A DNA stretch of 33,971 bases. Origin: a bacterium. GTDB taxonomy: Bacteria > SM23-31 > JAUVVT01. Location of the stretch: contig JAUWXV010000007.1 of the NCBI GenBank assembly GCA_030616165.1, positions 1-33,971 on the forward strand. The letters are read 5' to 3'. The position numbers and the translations under genes were made by a program. Below, one piece after another: positions 17,121 through 24,298 of this stretch. The notes under the pieces were generated by a model, which was not told the DNA's origin, made no database searches, and worked only from the letters and a program-made list of their open reading frames with translations. Position 1 is the stretch's first letter. Every line of letters starts with the position of its first letter.

Positions 17121-17279
17121 ATAATAATAAAATATAATGCACCCCTTATGGAATGTATTGATTTGTCAACTGTTCAAGAATTACTAGGACATGCATCTCC
17201 TGAAACAACAAGGAAACATTATGCAAACTTAGCAGATGAACATTTACAAAAATATGTTAAGAAATTGCCTTATAAATAA
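17121..17279 (+). pseudogene. Tyrosine recombinase (integrase) C-terminal remnant
   Basis: The frame open from 17121 reads LMECIDLSTVQELLGHASPE (17145-17204) and TTRKHYANLADEHLQKYVKK up to the stop at 17277-17279. This is the end of a tyrosine recombinase, with the LGH box histidine and the Tyr nucleophile (TTRKHY). The upstream part, including the first catalytic Arg, the Lys and the HxxR box, is missing, and a residue seems lost before the IDLS segment. It lies 85 bases inside the right att repeat. The element can no longer excise by itself. Confidence 0.85.
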
Positions 17280-17283
17280 AAAT

Positions 17284-17305
17284 CATGTCTTTGTTCATGT
17301 AAAAG
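17284..17305 (+). other. Possible integrase arm-site repeat, right
   Basis: CATGTCTTTGTTCATGTAAA, a relative of 13400-13422 at the opposite end of the island, between the integrase remnant and the right att repeat. Confidence 0.4.
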
Positions 17306-17364
17306 ATATATTCTTGTCTAATATATATGATTAAATAACAAAGATATATGTGTTATGTAAGCAT

Positions 17365-17412
17365 CTGACTCATAATCAGTAGGTCCGAGGTTCGAGTCCT
17401 CGTGGGCCCACA
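17365..17412 (+). other. Right attachment site (attR): duplicated tRNA 3' end
   Basis: 48 bases identical to 13255-13302, from anticodon stem to the end of the tRNA. No 5' half of a tRNA precedes it, so it is a scar of site-specific integration and not a gene. The distance between the two copies is 4110 bases, which gives the island length. Confidence 0.9.
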
Positions 17413-17621
17413 AGTAAAAACAAGAACTTATATCATATTTCTGACACAAAAGTCAGTTGTTCTCTATCCGGAACTTGCCGAATCTTGTCATTCTTGTGGC
17501 AAAATTTGTGTTTTTCTTCAACACTATTATATATACTCTTAAAATATAATTAAATATTCAACCTTTTTCAAGTAAAAATGTAAAAAATCTTTTAAAATGT
17601 ATTTTTACTTCAATTAAATAT

Positions 17622-17664
17622 AGGGTCAGAAAAATGCCTGCACACTGTGTTCTGCCCTTTTTTA
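17622..17664 (+). terminator. Terminator-like hairpin with T run
   Basis: AGGG-T-CAGAA and TTCTGCCCT form a nine-pair stem with one bulge and an 18-base loop, followed by six T. No gene stands directly upstream, so its client is unclear. Confidence 0.45.
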
Positions 17665-17697
17665 TATTTTCAATCTCTTTATATTTCAACCAAATGT

Positions 17698-17790
17698 AGG
17701 GGTTCGATTTATCGAATCCGTTATAATATAAATTTTAAATTTAACGTAGGGGCGAACCGCCGGCTTGCCCGCCTATGGAGGGGTCGCCCT
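17698..17790. repeat. Two intergenic palindromic repeats
   Basis: GGGGTTCGATTTATCGAATC (near-perfect, 17698-17719) and a GTAGGGGCGA...TCGCCCT pair (17746-17790) with an inner CGCCGGCTTGCCCGCC segment. They resemble the short palindromes elsewhere in the window. Confidence 0.55.
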
Positions 17791-18114
17791 CTTTCCTAAT
17801 AGCCAACAGCAAATAGCTAAAAACCAAAAAAGTTCTTGCTTTTACGAACATTATTTATTATATTTATAATATGATATTATTATCAATAACAAATAATAAA
17901 TTCGTTTATAGTAAGTACACCCGTTATCGAGTATATTCAATGGGAAAAAAAATACCAGAGTTACAATCACAACAACTATATTTTATAATGATTTATCTAT
18001 TTTTTTCAGAAAAAAATATGGTTTTTCAGAAAAAAATAAATTTTAAATACACTCATAAATATTTGTATTTCAATGAATAACGGATGGTTAAAAAGATTTG
18101 AAAAAATGGAAAAA

Positions 18115-18150
18115 GTGGGAAAAATGGGAAAAATGGGAATTTTTTCCCAC
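18115..18150. repeat. Hairpin of tandem TGGGAAAAA units
   Basis: Three near-tandem 9-base units of the form TGGGAAAAA run into their own complement: GTGGGAAAAA (18115-18124) pairs with TTTTTCCCAC (18141-18150). A further ATTCCCAC lies at 18165-18172. This could be a structured RNA, an operator or a replication slip product. Confidence 0.5.
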
Positions 18151-18445
18151 GAAATTAAGTAAATATTCCCACATAACGGAGTATTTTTACAGGAAAAGTA
18201 AAGAAAATACCAAAATGTAATAAAGTAAATCTCTATGATATTTAAATTGATTTTGTTTAAAAACATTCTTATTTTAAACATCAAGAAAATAGAAAATTCT
18301 GATGTTTATTGTATCTTGCCAATTCTTGCCACTTTTGATAATAAATAGTGTATTTTGTATGGTAGTTTTAATATAAAATACATGCTTAAGCCGGATGAGG
18401 TTTCTTTAAATTACAATTTTAGTTTAAATATCAAGGAGGCACATT

Positions 18446-19330
18446 ATGTATTCTTGGATAAAAAAAACAAATAAAATAATCGTTTTATTAGCAATAATTT
18501 ATTTATTGTTTTTAAAGACAGTTATTGCTGCAGAATTGAGTCCTGCTGTAGGAACCAATGGCACTTTCAATATACCTGATTACAGTGCAAAGGAAGATGG
18601 TGTTCAATTGTATACACAGGCTGTAAAATGGGTTAATAAGATGAAGAAGGTTAATTCGGCAGCACAGGAAGAGAGCCAGGCTGTGCTCAGGCAGCACGCC
18701 GATGAGTCAGCATTCCTAATCCTGCAGAAGGCAGTGAAAGAGGAGGACGAAGAAGGATTTGTACCTCTTTTCAATGGTAAAGACCTCAGCGGTTGGACAG
18801 GCGATACCATAAGCTACGTTGCTGAAAACGGAAAAATCGTTGTATACCCCAGGCGTGGTAGTGGTGGAAACCTGTATACGGAAAAGGAATACAGCAACTT
18901 TATACTGCGTTTTGAATTCAAACTCACGCCCGGTGCCAACAATGGACTGGGGATTCGCGCCCCTCTGTCAGGCGATGCGGCGTATGTGGGAATGGAGCTT
19001 CAGATACTTGACAACACCGCTGATAGATATAAGAACCTCAGACCGTATCAGTTTCACGGTTCTATCTACGGCGTCGTCCCGGCGAAACGAGGATACCTTA
19101 AGCCTGTCGGTGAATGGAATTTCGAGGAAGTCATCGCAAACGGCCCTCAGATTACCATCAAACTCAACGGTGTTACGATAGTTGACGCTGACATTGACAA
19201 AGCCAGTACACCTGAGACGATGGATGGAAGAAAGCACCCGGGATTAAAGCGAGACAAAGGTCATATAGGATTCCTTGGCCATGGCTCCAATCTTGAGTTC
19301 CGTAATATCAGGATTAAGGAATTAAAATAA
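18446..19330 (+). CDS. Exported DUF1080 protein, 3-keto-glycoside hydrolase-like
   Basis: 294 residues. The start is set by AAGGAGG at 18433-18439. A signal peptide (about 1-29, IIVLLAIIYLLFLKTVIAA) sends it to the periplasm. Residues about 100-294 are a DUF1080 (3-keto-disaccharide hydrolase) domain of concanavalin-like fold: FVPLFNGKDLSGWTGD (104-119), YSNFILRFEFKLTPGANNGL, GMELQILDN and the ending HIGFLGHGSNLEFRNIRIKEL. Residues 30-100 are a helical extension. Such proteins cleave glycosides after oxidation of C3 by Gfo/Idh/MocA dehydrogenases, two of which follow 1.7 kb downstream, so a shared pathway is likely. The DNA from about 18640 on is visibly richer in G+C than its surroundings, a hint of acquisition by transfer. 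Confidence 0.85.
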   Translation: MYSWIKKTNKIIVLLAIIYLLFLKTVIAAELSPAVGTNGTFNIPDYSAKEDGVQLYTQAVKWVNKMKKVNSAAQEESQAVLRQHADESAFLILQKAVKEEDEEGFVPLFNGKDLSGWTGDTISYVAENGKIVVYPRRGSGGNLYTEKEYSNFILRFEFKLTPGANNGLGIRAPLSGDAAYVGMELQILDNTADRYKNLRPYQFHGSIYGVVPAKRGYLKPVGEWNFEEVIANGPQITIKLNGVTIVDADIDKASTPETMDGRKHPGLKRDKGHIGFLGHGSNLEFRNIRIKELK

Positions 19331-19503
19331 AGTTAAATAATTAGCATTAAATCAAAAACAAGCGTTCACATACTCAGGCATACATTCGCAAATTACCTCG
19401 TAATGACTGAAGTTGATATTTATACAGATTCCAAATTATTTTTAACTTTTGACTGAATTTGTAATAACAATTATTGAAATTAATAAGACATAGAGGTTTA
19501 AAT

Positions 19504-20511
19504 ATGGATTATGTTTTACCAGACAAGTATAAACTGACAGAAGACTTTTTAAAACTTACCGAAGAAAAAACAAAATCAGGCGGCATCGGTATAATAATGC
19601 CCGGAGGAAAAGGGCATATCCCGGTATTATATGCAAAAGGGAAATGTCTTCCTGAGGCATGGGAGAATTCAATTATTGCACTATGGGCACACGGAACATT
19701 ATTAAAAACGCAATATGATAAAAAGGAAGACCCTCCGAGCAAAGACGCCGCAATGATAATGGTTATTGAAGACCCTTTATCAGAGCCGATGATTCACCTG
19801 TCATTTCCTGGAGGAGTCGAAGACCTGGAAGAATACCGACAGGAAGTTGTCGAAGGGACAAAGAACCACTGGATAAGAGACCCTGACAATCCAGAAGATA
19901 CGCGGTGGGAATATACCTATAATGAAAGAATGACTGGTTATAAAGTGCCGGGATTAGAAAAGCCGATAAACCAATTAGAAGAGATGGCACAAGCATTGGC
20001 AGATGTTCCCATAACGCGAAGAGCGCAAATAATAACATGGCAGCCGTGGATGGATAACGGCATAGACGACCCCGCCTGCTGGCAGTCACTGTGGGGAAGA
20101 ATCATGAGAGACAGTTCCGGAGCAGAACTGTATTCAGACGAGACAGGACAGGCACATCTCAATTTAAACATGAGATTCAGAAGCAGGGATGCCTATAAGG
20201 CAGCATTTATGAATGACTTTGCATTTATCCACCTCGCAAAAAACTTGACAGACAGAATATCTGAACTTAGAGGAGAAGAAATCAAACTCGGAAGGTTTGT
20301 AGATCAGTCAGACTCTTATCATATATACGGCAGTTATTTTGATGAATTTTCAAACCACTTTCTCAAACTATTATTTGCAAGAACCTTTGAAAAGAGAACA
20401 TGGAGACTGGATGCAGAGTTCGTTCAGGACATAATTGCTGAAGCAAAACCAAAAATTAAGGAGAAAATAGCAAATCAAGATGCAAAATATGCAAAATTCA
20501 AGCAAATATAA
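19504..20511 (+). CDS. Thymidylate synthase homologue (ThyA superfamily)
   Basis: 335 residues from the ATG at 19504, which has AGAGGT at 19493-19498. The C-terminal part matches thymidylate synthase: TRRAQIITWQP, then DDPACWQ with the nucleophile Cys192, then NLNMRFRSRDAYKAAFMN (the RSxD phosphate site and the Asn that selects dUMP over dCMP), then DSYHIYGSYFDEF (His and Tyr of the sugar site). The N-terminal ~140 residues contain AWENSIIALWAHGTLLKTQY and a proline-rich stretch unlike E. coli ThyA; the closest type I recall is the divergent archaeal form. Expected reaction: dUMP plus methylene-tetrahydrofolate to dTMP, or a related hydroxymethylation. It stands alone between carbohydrate genes with no dihydrofolate reductase, in an accessory region, so a phage or mobile-element origin is possible. 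Function level is inferred. Confidence 0.75.
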   Translation: MDYVLPDKYKLTEDFLKLTEEKTKSGGIGIIMPGGKGHIPVLYAKGKCLPEAWENSIIALWAHGTLLKTQYDKKEDPPSKDAAMIMVIEDPLSEPMIHLSFPGGVEDLEEYRQEVVEGTKNHWIRDPDNPEDTRWEYTYNERMTGYKVPGLEKPINQLEEMAQALADVPITRRAQIITWQPWMDNGIDDPACWQSLWGRIMRDSSGAELYSDETGQAHLNLNMRFRSRDAYKAAFMNDFAFIHLAKNLTDRISELRGEEIKLGRFVDQSDSYHIYGSYFDEFSNHFLKLLFARTFEKRTWRLDAEFVQDIIAEAKPKIKEKIANQDAKYAKFKQI

Positions 20512-21086
20512 GTTTTGAAATTAAAAAATCCCTCCTTACTCCTTCTGGTGATGTTCCTAATCAATATCATCTTCTTGAACTGCTCTTATTTTATATTTGT
20601 TAATCCCGTTAATTCATATCATAATGTTATTATGGTTTTAAGTCTTTAGTAAATTCTCTGCACGGATGAGGTCGGCGGTTCAACCCCTCTCTGTTCCAAT
20701 AATTTTAATAGTATATAATGTCTCAAGTCCCCACTTTTTGATAATTAACGATTTCCAGGATTATTTTATATAACAAGAATTTGATTTGAAAATTTTATTA
20801 ATTTTTTTTAAAAACATACCCCAATTCACAACCAATTAGAATTTATTTTCAAAATAAATTATTATTCCTTGATTTTTAAATTTAAAATATTAAATTTAAA
20901 AAAGTAAAATTATTACAAATCTCAATAGAAGTCGAGTTAACCTCTATTATTGCTGCTGAATGATACATTAAGTATGAAAGAAAGTTATTAGAAATTCCCA
21001 TTTAAAAATAAAGAAATATTTGTTGCAAATATAATAAGAATTATATTAAACATAATATTTAATCAAAAATTAATGTAGGAGGAATT
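20512..21086. other. Non-coding stretch upstream of oxidoreductase pair
   Basis: About 575 AT-rich bases without a gene. The only recognisable item is the tRNA-Ala 3' fragment at 20657-20698. AATTTAAAATATTAAATTT (near 20878) is a chance-like AT palindrome. The promoter of the oxidoreductase gene should lie in the last 100 bases, but no clear boxes stand out. Confidence 0.6.
20657..20698 (+). other. 3' half of a tRNA-Ala(TGC), probable old attachment scar
   Basis: TCTGCACGGATGAGGTCGGC followed by GGTTCAACCCCTCTCTGTTCCA keeps exact tRNA register from anticodon loop (TGC at 20659-20661) through AGGTC, the T loop TTCAACC, a seven-base acceptor strand and discriminator A. The stems no longer pair well (GGCGG/CCTCT) and no 5' half precedes it. 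By analogy with the island 3 kb upstream I infer a decayed duplicate left by an element that used a tRNA-Ala gene. Confidence 0.5.
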
Positions 21087-22430
21087 ATGGAATCAATAAA
21101 TCGACGGGGGTTTTTAAAAAAATCTACAGTTGCCGCTGCAGGTATGATTGTGGCTGCTCCTGCAATAAAAAAAGGTTGGGCAAAGAACAGTCCTAATGAA
21201 ACAATTAACATTGCGGTCACAGGTATTCGGAGTCGGGGCAGAAGTCACTATAGAACCTTCGCCGCACTCCCTGATGTTAATGTTATAGCAATTTGTGATA
21301 TTGATGAGAGACTATTCCCCAAAGCAGTGGAATCGATAGAAAAAATGAGCGGCAAAAAACCGAAGACTTATGTGGATTTTCGGAAGATGCTCAATGATAG
21401 AGATATTGACGCTGTTTCGATTGCGACTCCCGACCACTGGCATGCGTTACAGACTATATGGGCATGTCAGGCAGGTAAGGACGTATATGTAGAAAAACCG
21501 GTTTCATATACGGTAGATGAAGGTCGAAAAGCGGTTCAGGCGGCCAGAAAATATAATCGCATTGTTCAAGCAGGTACACAGGGCAGAAGCAATAGGGTTA
21601 ACATTGAGGCTGTGAAACTTCTGCATGATGGTTATATAGGGGATGTTTACATGGCTAAAGGGCTTTGTTTCAAGCCTCGAGACAGTATAGGGCGTGTAAA
21701 GAATAGTCCAATTCCTGAGGGAGTTCATTGGGACATCTTTCTTGGTCCTGCACCATATCGTCCATTCAATGAAAACAGATTTCATTATAACTGGCATTGG
21801 TTCTGGGATACCGGAACTACAGATATGGGAAATCAGGGTATTCACCAGATGGATGCGGCACGATGGGGTATAAATAAACGTGTTCATCCCATTAGAATTC
21901 ATGGTACAGGAAACTATTATACATTTGATTCTGACCAGGAAACTCCCAATACTCAGATTACTACCTTTGAATATGAAGATGGCAAAATATTGCAGTTTGA
22001 AGTCCGCGGTTTATACACAAATGCTGAAGATGGTATCACGATAGGTAATCTATTCTTTGGTTCGGAAGGATGGATGCATTTTGCAAATGGTCAATTTAAA
22101 ACATATTTCGGGCGGAAAAATGAACCCGGTAAAAGTATGTCAAGGAAAGACCTTGCATCCGACCCAATGGACCTTGCAGGTCCGGTAGGTGACCCACATT
22201 TTAGTAATTTCATTGATTGCGTGAGGTCCCGAAAAATGGAGGACCTTAAATCGGATATCTTAGAGGGACACATGTCAACTGCTCTCTGTCATCTTGGTAA
22301 TGTTTCATACCGTACCGGACGAAAACTCATGTTTAATCCCTATGCTGAAAAATTCATCGATGATGACGATGCAAATTCATACCTGAAGCGAGTTTACCGT
22401 CATCCTTATGCGGCGCCCGATGAAGTATAA
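21087..22430 (+). CDS. Tat-exported Gfo/Idh/MocA oxidoreductase, copy 1
   Basis: 447 residues. Start set by AGGAGG at 21077-21082. A twin-arginine signal (NRRGFLKKSTVAAAGMIVAA, 5-24) points to folded export with cofactor. The Rossmann domain follows (INIAVTGIRSRG, then AICDIDE), with the glycine turn slightly changed from GxGxxG. The EKP motif (VYVEKPVSYTVDEGRKAV) holds the catalytic Lys; TDMGNQGIHQMDAARWG gives the Asp-x-His pair of the C-terminal domain. The enzyme should oxidise or reduce a sugar hydroxyl with NAD(P); members of this kind oxidise C3 of glycosides. The paralogue at 22658 is alike along the whole length, including the ending NSYLKRVYRHPYA. It likely works with the DUF1080 hydrolase. 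A terminator-like hairpin follows. Confidence 0.9.
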   Translation: MESINRRGFLKKSTVAAAGMIVAAPAIKKGWAKNSPNETINIAVTGIRSRGRSHYRTFAALPDVNVIAICDIDERLFPKAVESIEKMSGKKPKTYVDFRKMLNDRDIDAVSIATPDHWHALQTIWACQAGKDVYVEKPVSYTVDEGRKAVQAARKYNRIVQAGTQGRSNRVNIEAVKLLHDGYIGDVYMAKGLCFKPRDSIGRVKNSPIPEGVHWDIFLGPAPYRPFNENRFHYNWHWFWDTGTTDMGNQGIHQMDAARWGINKRVHPIRIHGTGNYYTFDSDQETPNTQITTFEYEDGKILQFEVRGLYTNAEDGITIGNLFFGSEGWMHFANGQFKTYFGRKNEPGKSMSRKDLASDPMDLAGPVGDPHFSNFIDCVRSRKMEDLKSDILEGHMSTALCHLGNVSYRTGRKLMFNPYAEKFIDDDDANSYLKRVYRHPYAAPDEV

Positions 22431-22456
22431 GGAAAATTTATTTCCATATTTGTAAT

Positions 22457-22484
22457 AATCCCCGTTTTAATTATGGGATTTTTT
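22457..22484 (+). terminator. Terminator-like hairpin between the two oxidoreductase genes
   Basis: AATCCC and GGGATT enclose a 12-base loop, followed by TTTTC. The stem is short, so it may be only a partial stop before the second copy. Confidence 0.5.
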
Positions 22485-22657
22485 CATTATATTGTAAAAA
22501 TTTACTCATTAAAAGAAGGAAAAAAATTAGAATCTTCTTTACTTCATTAATAACACTGGGGGGAAATTTGTTTATTAAAAAAGTGTGTTTCTTACTCTTT
22601 GTTTTATCAAAAAAATAATATTAAATTAACTTTTATAAAAAAAATGGAGAATAAATT

Positions 22658-24031
22658 ATGGAATCAATAAATCGCCGAGGATTTTTAAAGAAATCCGCAG
22701 TTGCCGCTGCAGGTATGGTAGTTGCCGCTCCTGCGATAAAAAAGGGTTGGGCAAAGAACAGTCCAAATGAAACTATCAATATTGCTGTTACAGGTATCCG
22801 CAGTAGAGGTGGGGCTCATATTCGAAGCTTTTGTGGAATTCCGAATGTAACAGTCACTGCAATTTGTGATATTGATGAGAACCTGTTTCCTGAATCTGTG
22901 GCGCGAATAGAAAAATTGACCGGTAAAAAGCCAAAGACATATGTGGATTTTCGGAAAATGCTTGAGGATAAGGACATAGATGCAGTTTCGATTGCAACAC
23001 CCGACCACTGGCATGCATTACAGACTATCTGGGCTTGTCAGGCAGGCAAGGACGTATATGTAGAAAAACCGGTCTCATATACGGTTGATGAAGGTCGTAA
23101 GGCGGTTCAGGCAGCGAGAAAATATAACCGTGTTGTTCAAGCAGGTATGCAGAATCGAAGCAGTCAATCAGTCAGAGCGGCTATGAAGTTTCTTCATGAT
23201 GGAAACTTGGGTGAGATATATATGGCAAAAGGGCTTTGTTATAAACCGCGAGCAAGCATTGGCCACAAAAAAGACAGTCCAATCCCGAAGGGAGTCAATT
23301 GGGACCTATTTCTTGGACCCGCACCTTACCGTCCTTTTAATGAAAACAGGTTTCATTACAACTGGCATTGGTTCTGGGACACTGGTACAACAGACATGGG
23401 TAATCAGGGTATTCATGAAATGGATAAAGCCAGATGGGGTCTGAATAAGCGTGTTCATCCTGTGAGAATTCACGGTACCGGGCATTATTATGTCTGGGAT
23501 TCCGACCAGGAGACACCAAATGTACAACATGCTACTTTTGAATATGAAGATGGAAAGGTACTGCAATTTGAAGTCCGCGGCTTATTTACTAATGATGAAG
23601 GCGGCGAAACAATCGGTAATCTTTATTACGGTTCTAAAGGATGGATGACTTCGGCTGGAGATTTCCAAACCAATATTAGTGAAATTGTTTTACGACCGGA
23701 TGGATTTTCTAGATACGAGGAAAAACCTGGCCCTAACTTCTCTAAAGGAGCAATTAAAGATGACCCTTTGAACCTTGTGGGAACGGTAGGAGGCGGTCAC
23801 TGGGAAAACTTTATTGATTGTATGAGGTCAAGACGATGGCAGGACTTAAATGGTGATATATTAGAAGGACATATGTCAACCTCCCTTTGTCATTTGGGTA
23901 ATATAGCATGTAGATTAAGAAGAACACTCATCTTCAATCCATATTCGGAAAAGTTCGTTAATGATGATGACGCAAACTCATACCTGAAGAGAGTTTACCG
24001 TCATCCTTATGCAGTCCCCGATGAAGTATAG
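22658..24031 (+). CDS. Tat-exported Gfo/Idh/MocA oxidoreductase, copy 2
   Basis: 457 residues. The first 50 residues are almost identical to those of copy 1 (same NRRGFLKKS twin-arginine signal and KKGWAKNSPNETINIAVTGI), and most of the rest is the same or similar by eye, so the two arose by tandem duplication. It keeps VYVEKPVSYTVDEGRKAV and TDMGNQGIHEMDKARWG. Differences cluster at residues about 55-60 (GGAHIRSFCGIPNV), 165-185 and a 10-residue insertion near 330-360 (FSRYEEKPGPNFSKG), which flank the substrate pocket in this family. I infer divergence in substrate. The ribosome site is weaker (GGAGA) than for copy 1, and the intergenic DNA is not shared. Confidence 0.9.
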   Translation: MESINRRGFLKKSAVAAAGMVVAAPAIKKGWAKNSPNETINIAVTGIRSRGGAHIRSFCGIPNVTVTAICDIDENLFPESVARIEKLTGKKPKTYVDFRKMLEDKDIDAVSIATPDHWHALQTIWACQAGKDVYVEKPVSYTVDEGRKAVQAARKYNRVVQAGMQNRSSQSVRAAMKFLHDGNLGEIYMAKGLCYKPRASIGHKKDSPIPKGVNWDLFLGPAPYRPFNENRFHYNWHWFWDTGTTDMGNQGIHEMDKARWGLNKRVHPVRIHGTGHYYVWDSDQETPNVQHATFEYEDGKVLQFEVRGLFTNDEGGETIGNLYYGSKGWMTSAGDFQTNISEIVLRPDGFSRYEEKPGPNFSKGAIKDDPLNLVGTVGGGHWENFIDCMRSRRWQDLNGDILEGHMSTSLCHLGNIACRLRRTLIFNPYSEKFVNDDDANSYLKRVYRHPYAVPDEV

Positions 24032-24070
24032 TAAGTGTCCGATTTATTGAACTATTTACTCTTAACTATT

Positions 24071-24106
24071 ATTCCCCATCCACCGAGTACTCGGGGGATG
24101 GGGAAT
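24071..24106. repeat. Hairpin repeat with CCGAGTACTCGG core
   Basis: ATTCCCCATCC and GGATGGGGAAT enclose the perfect palindrome CCGAGTACTCGG. Related to 8685-8728. It may end transcription of the oxidoreductase pair from the left and gltX from the right, although no T run is evident. Confidence 0.65.
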
Positions 24107-24184
24107 ATATATAAAACCTCTTTTCCGTTACAGGAAGACCCGCATGGACAGAGACTTCATCTTTCAAAGACAGTAGGGATTTCC

Positions 24185-24295
24185 TGTCCGCCTCCGGCGG
24201 GAATATATTGAACCCCTGTAATTTCCCCAAAAATTTAGGGGCAATCCTCGGGTTGTCCCTGCTGAATTTTCATTTTTTTCCGTGTCATCTTAATT
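24185..24295. repeat. Palindromic repeats upstream of the gltX 3' end
   Basis: A CCGCC-TCC-GGCGG hairpin, then an imperfect AGGGGCAATCC/GGGTTGTCCCT hairpin, then TTTTCATTTTTTTCCGTGTC and ATCTT. The last two parts repeat the arrangement at 4936-4990 (GGGACAACCC hairpin, TTTTCATTTTTTGCCTTGTC). It is therefore another right-hand part of the MITE-like family. Confidence 0.6.
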
Positions 24296-24298
24296 GGT

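Larger units (their letters stand above)
17413..18445. other. Long non-coding stretch between island and DUF1080 gene
   Basis: About 1 kb without a convincing gene. It holds a terminator-like hairpin (17622-17664), palindromic repeats (17698-17790), a GGGAAAAA hairpin (18115-18150) and two related CTTGCC-rich patches near 17468-17505 and 18312-18335. A short open frame at 17871-18080 lacks a ribosome site and looks like chance AT-rich sequence. It may be a decayed second insert. Confidence 0.6.

Noticed and set aside
17341-17412. Second CAT-anticodon tRNA gene
   Set aside because: Only the part from the anticodon stem onward is present; no acceptor 5' strand or D arm upstream, so it is an att duplicate.
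17871-18080. 69-codon plus-strand open frame
   Set aside because: Low-complexity, Tyr/Ile/Lys-rich product from AT-rich DNA, no ribosome site, no family resemblance.
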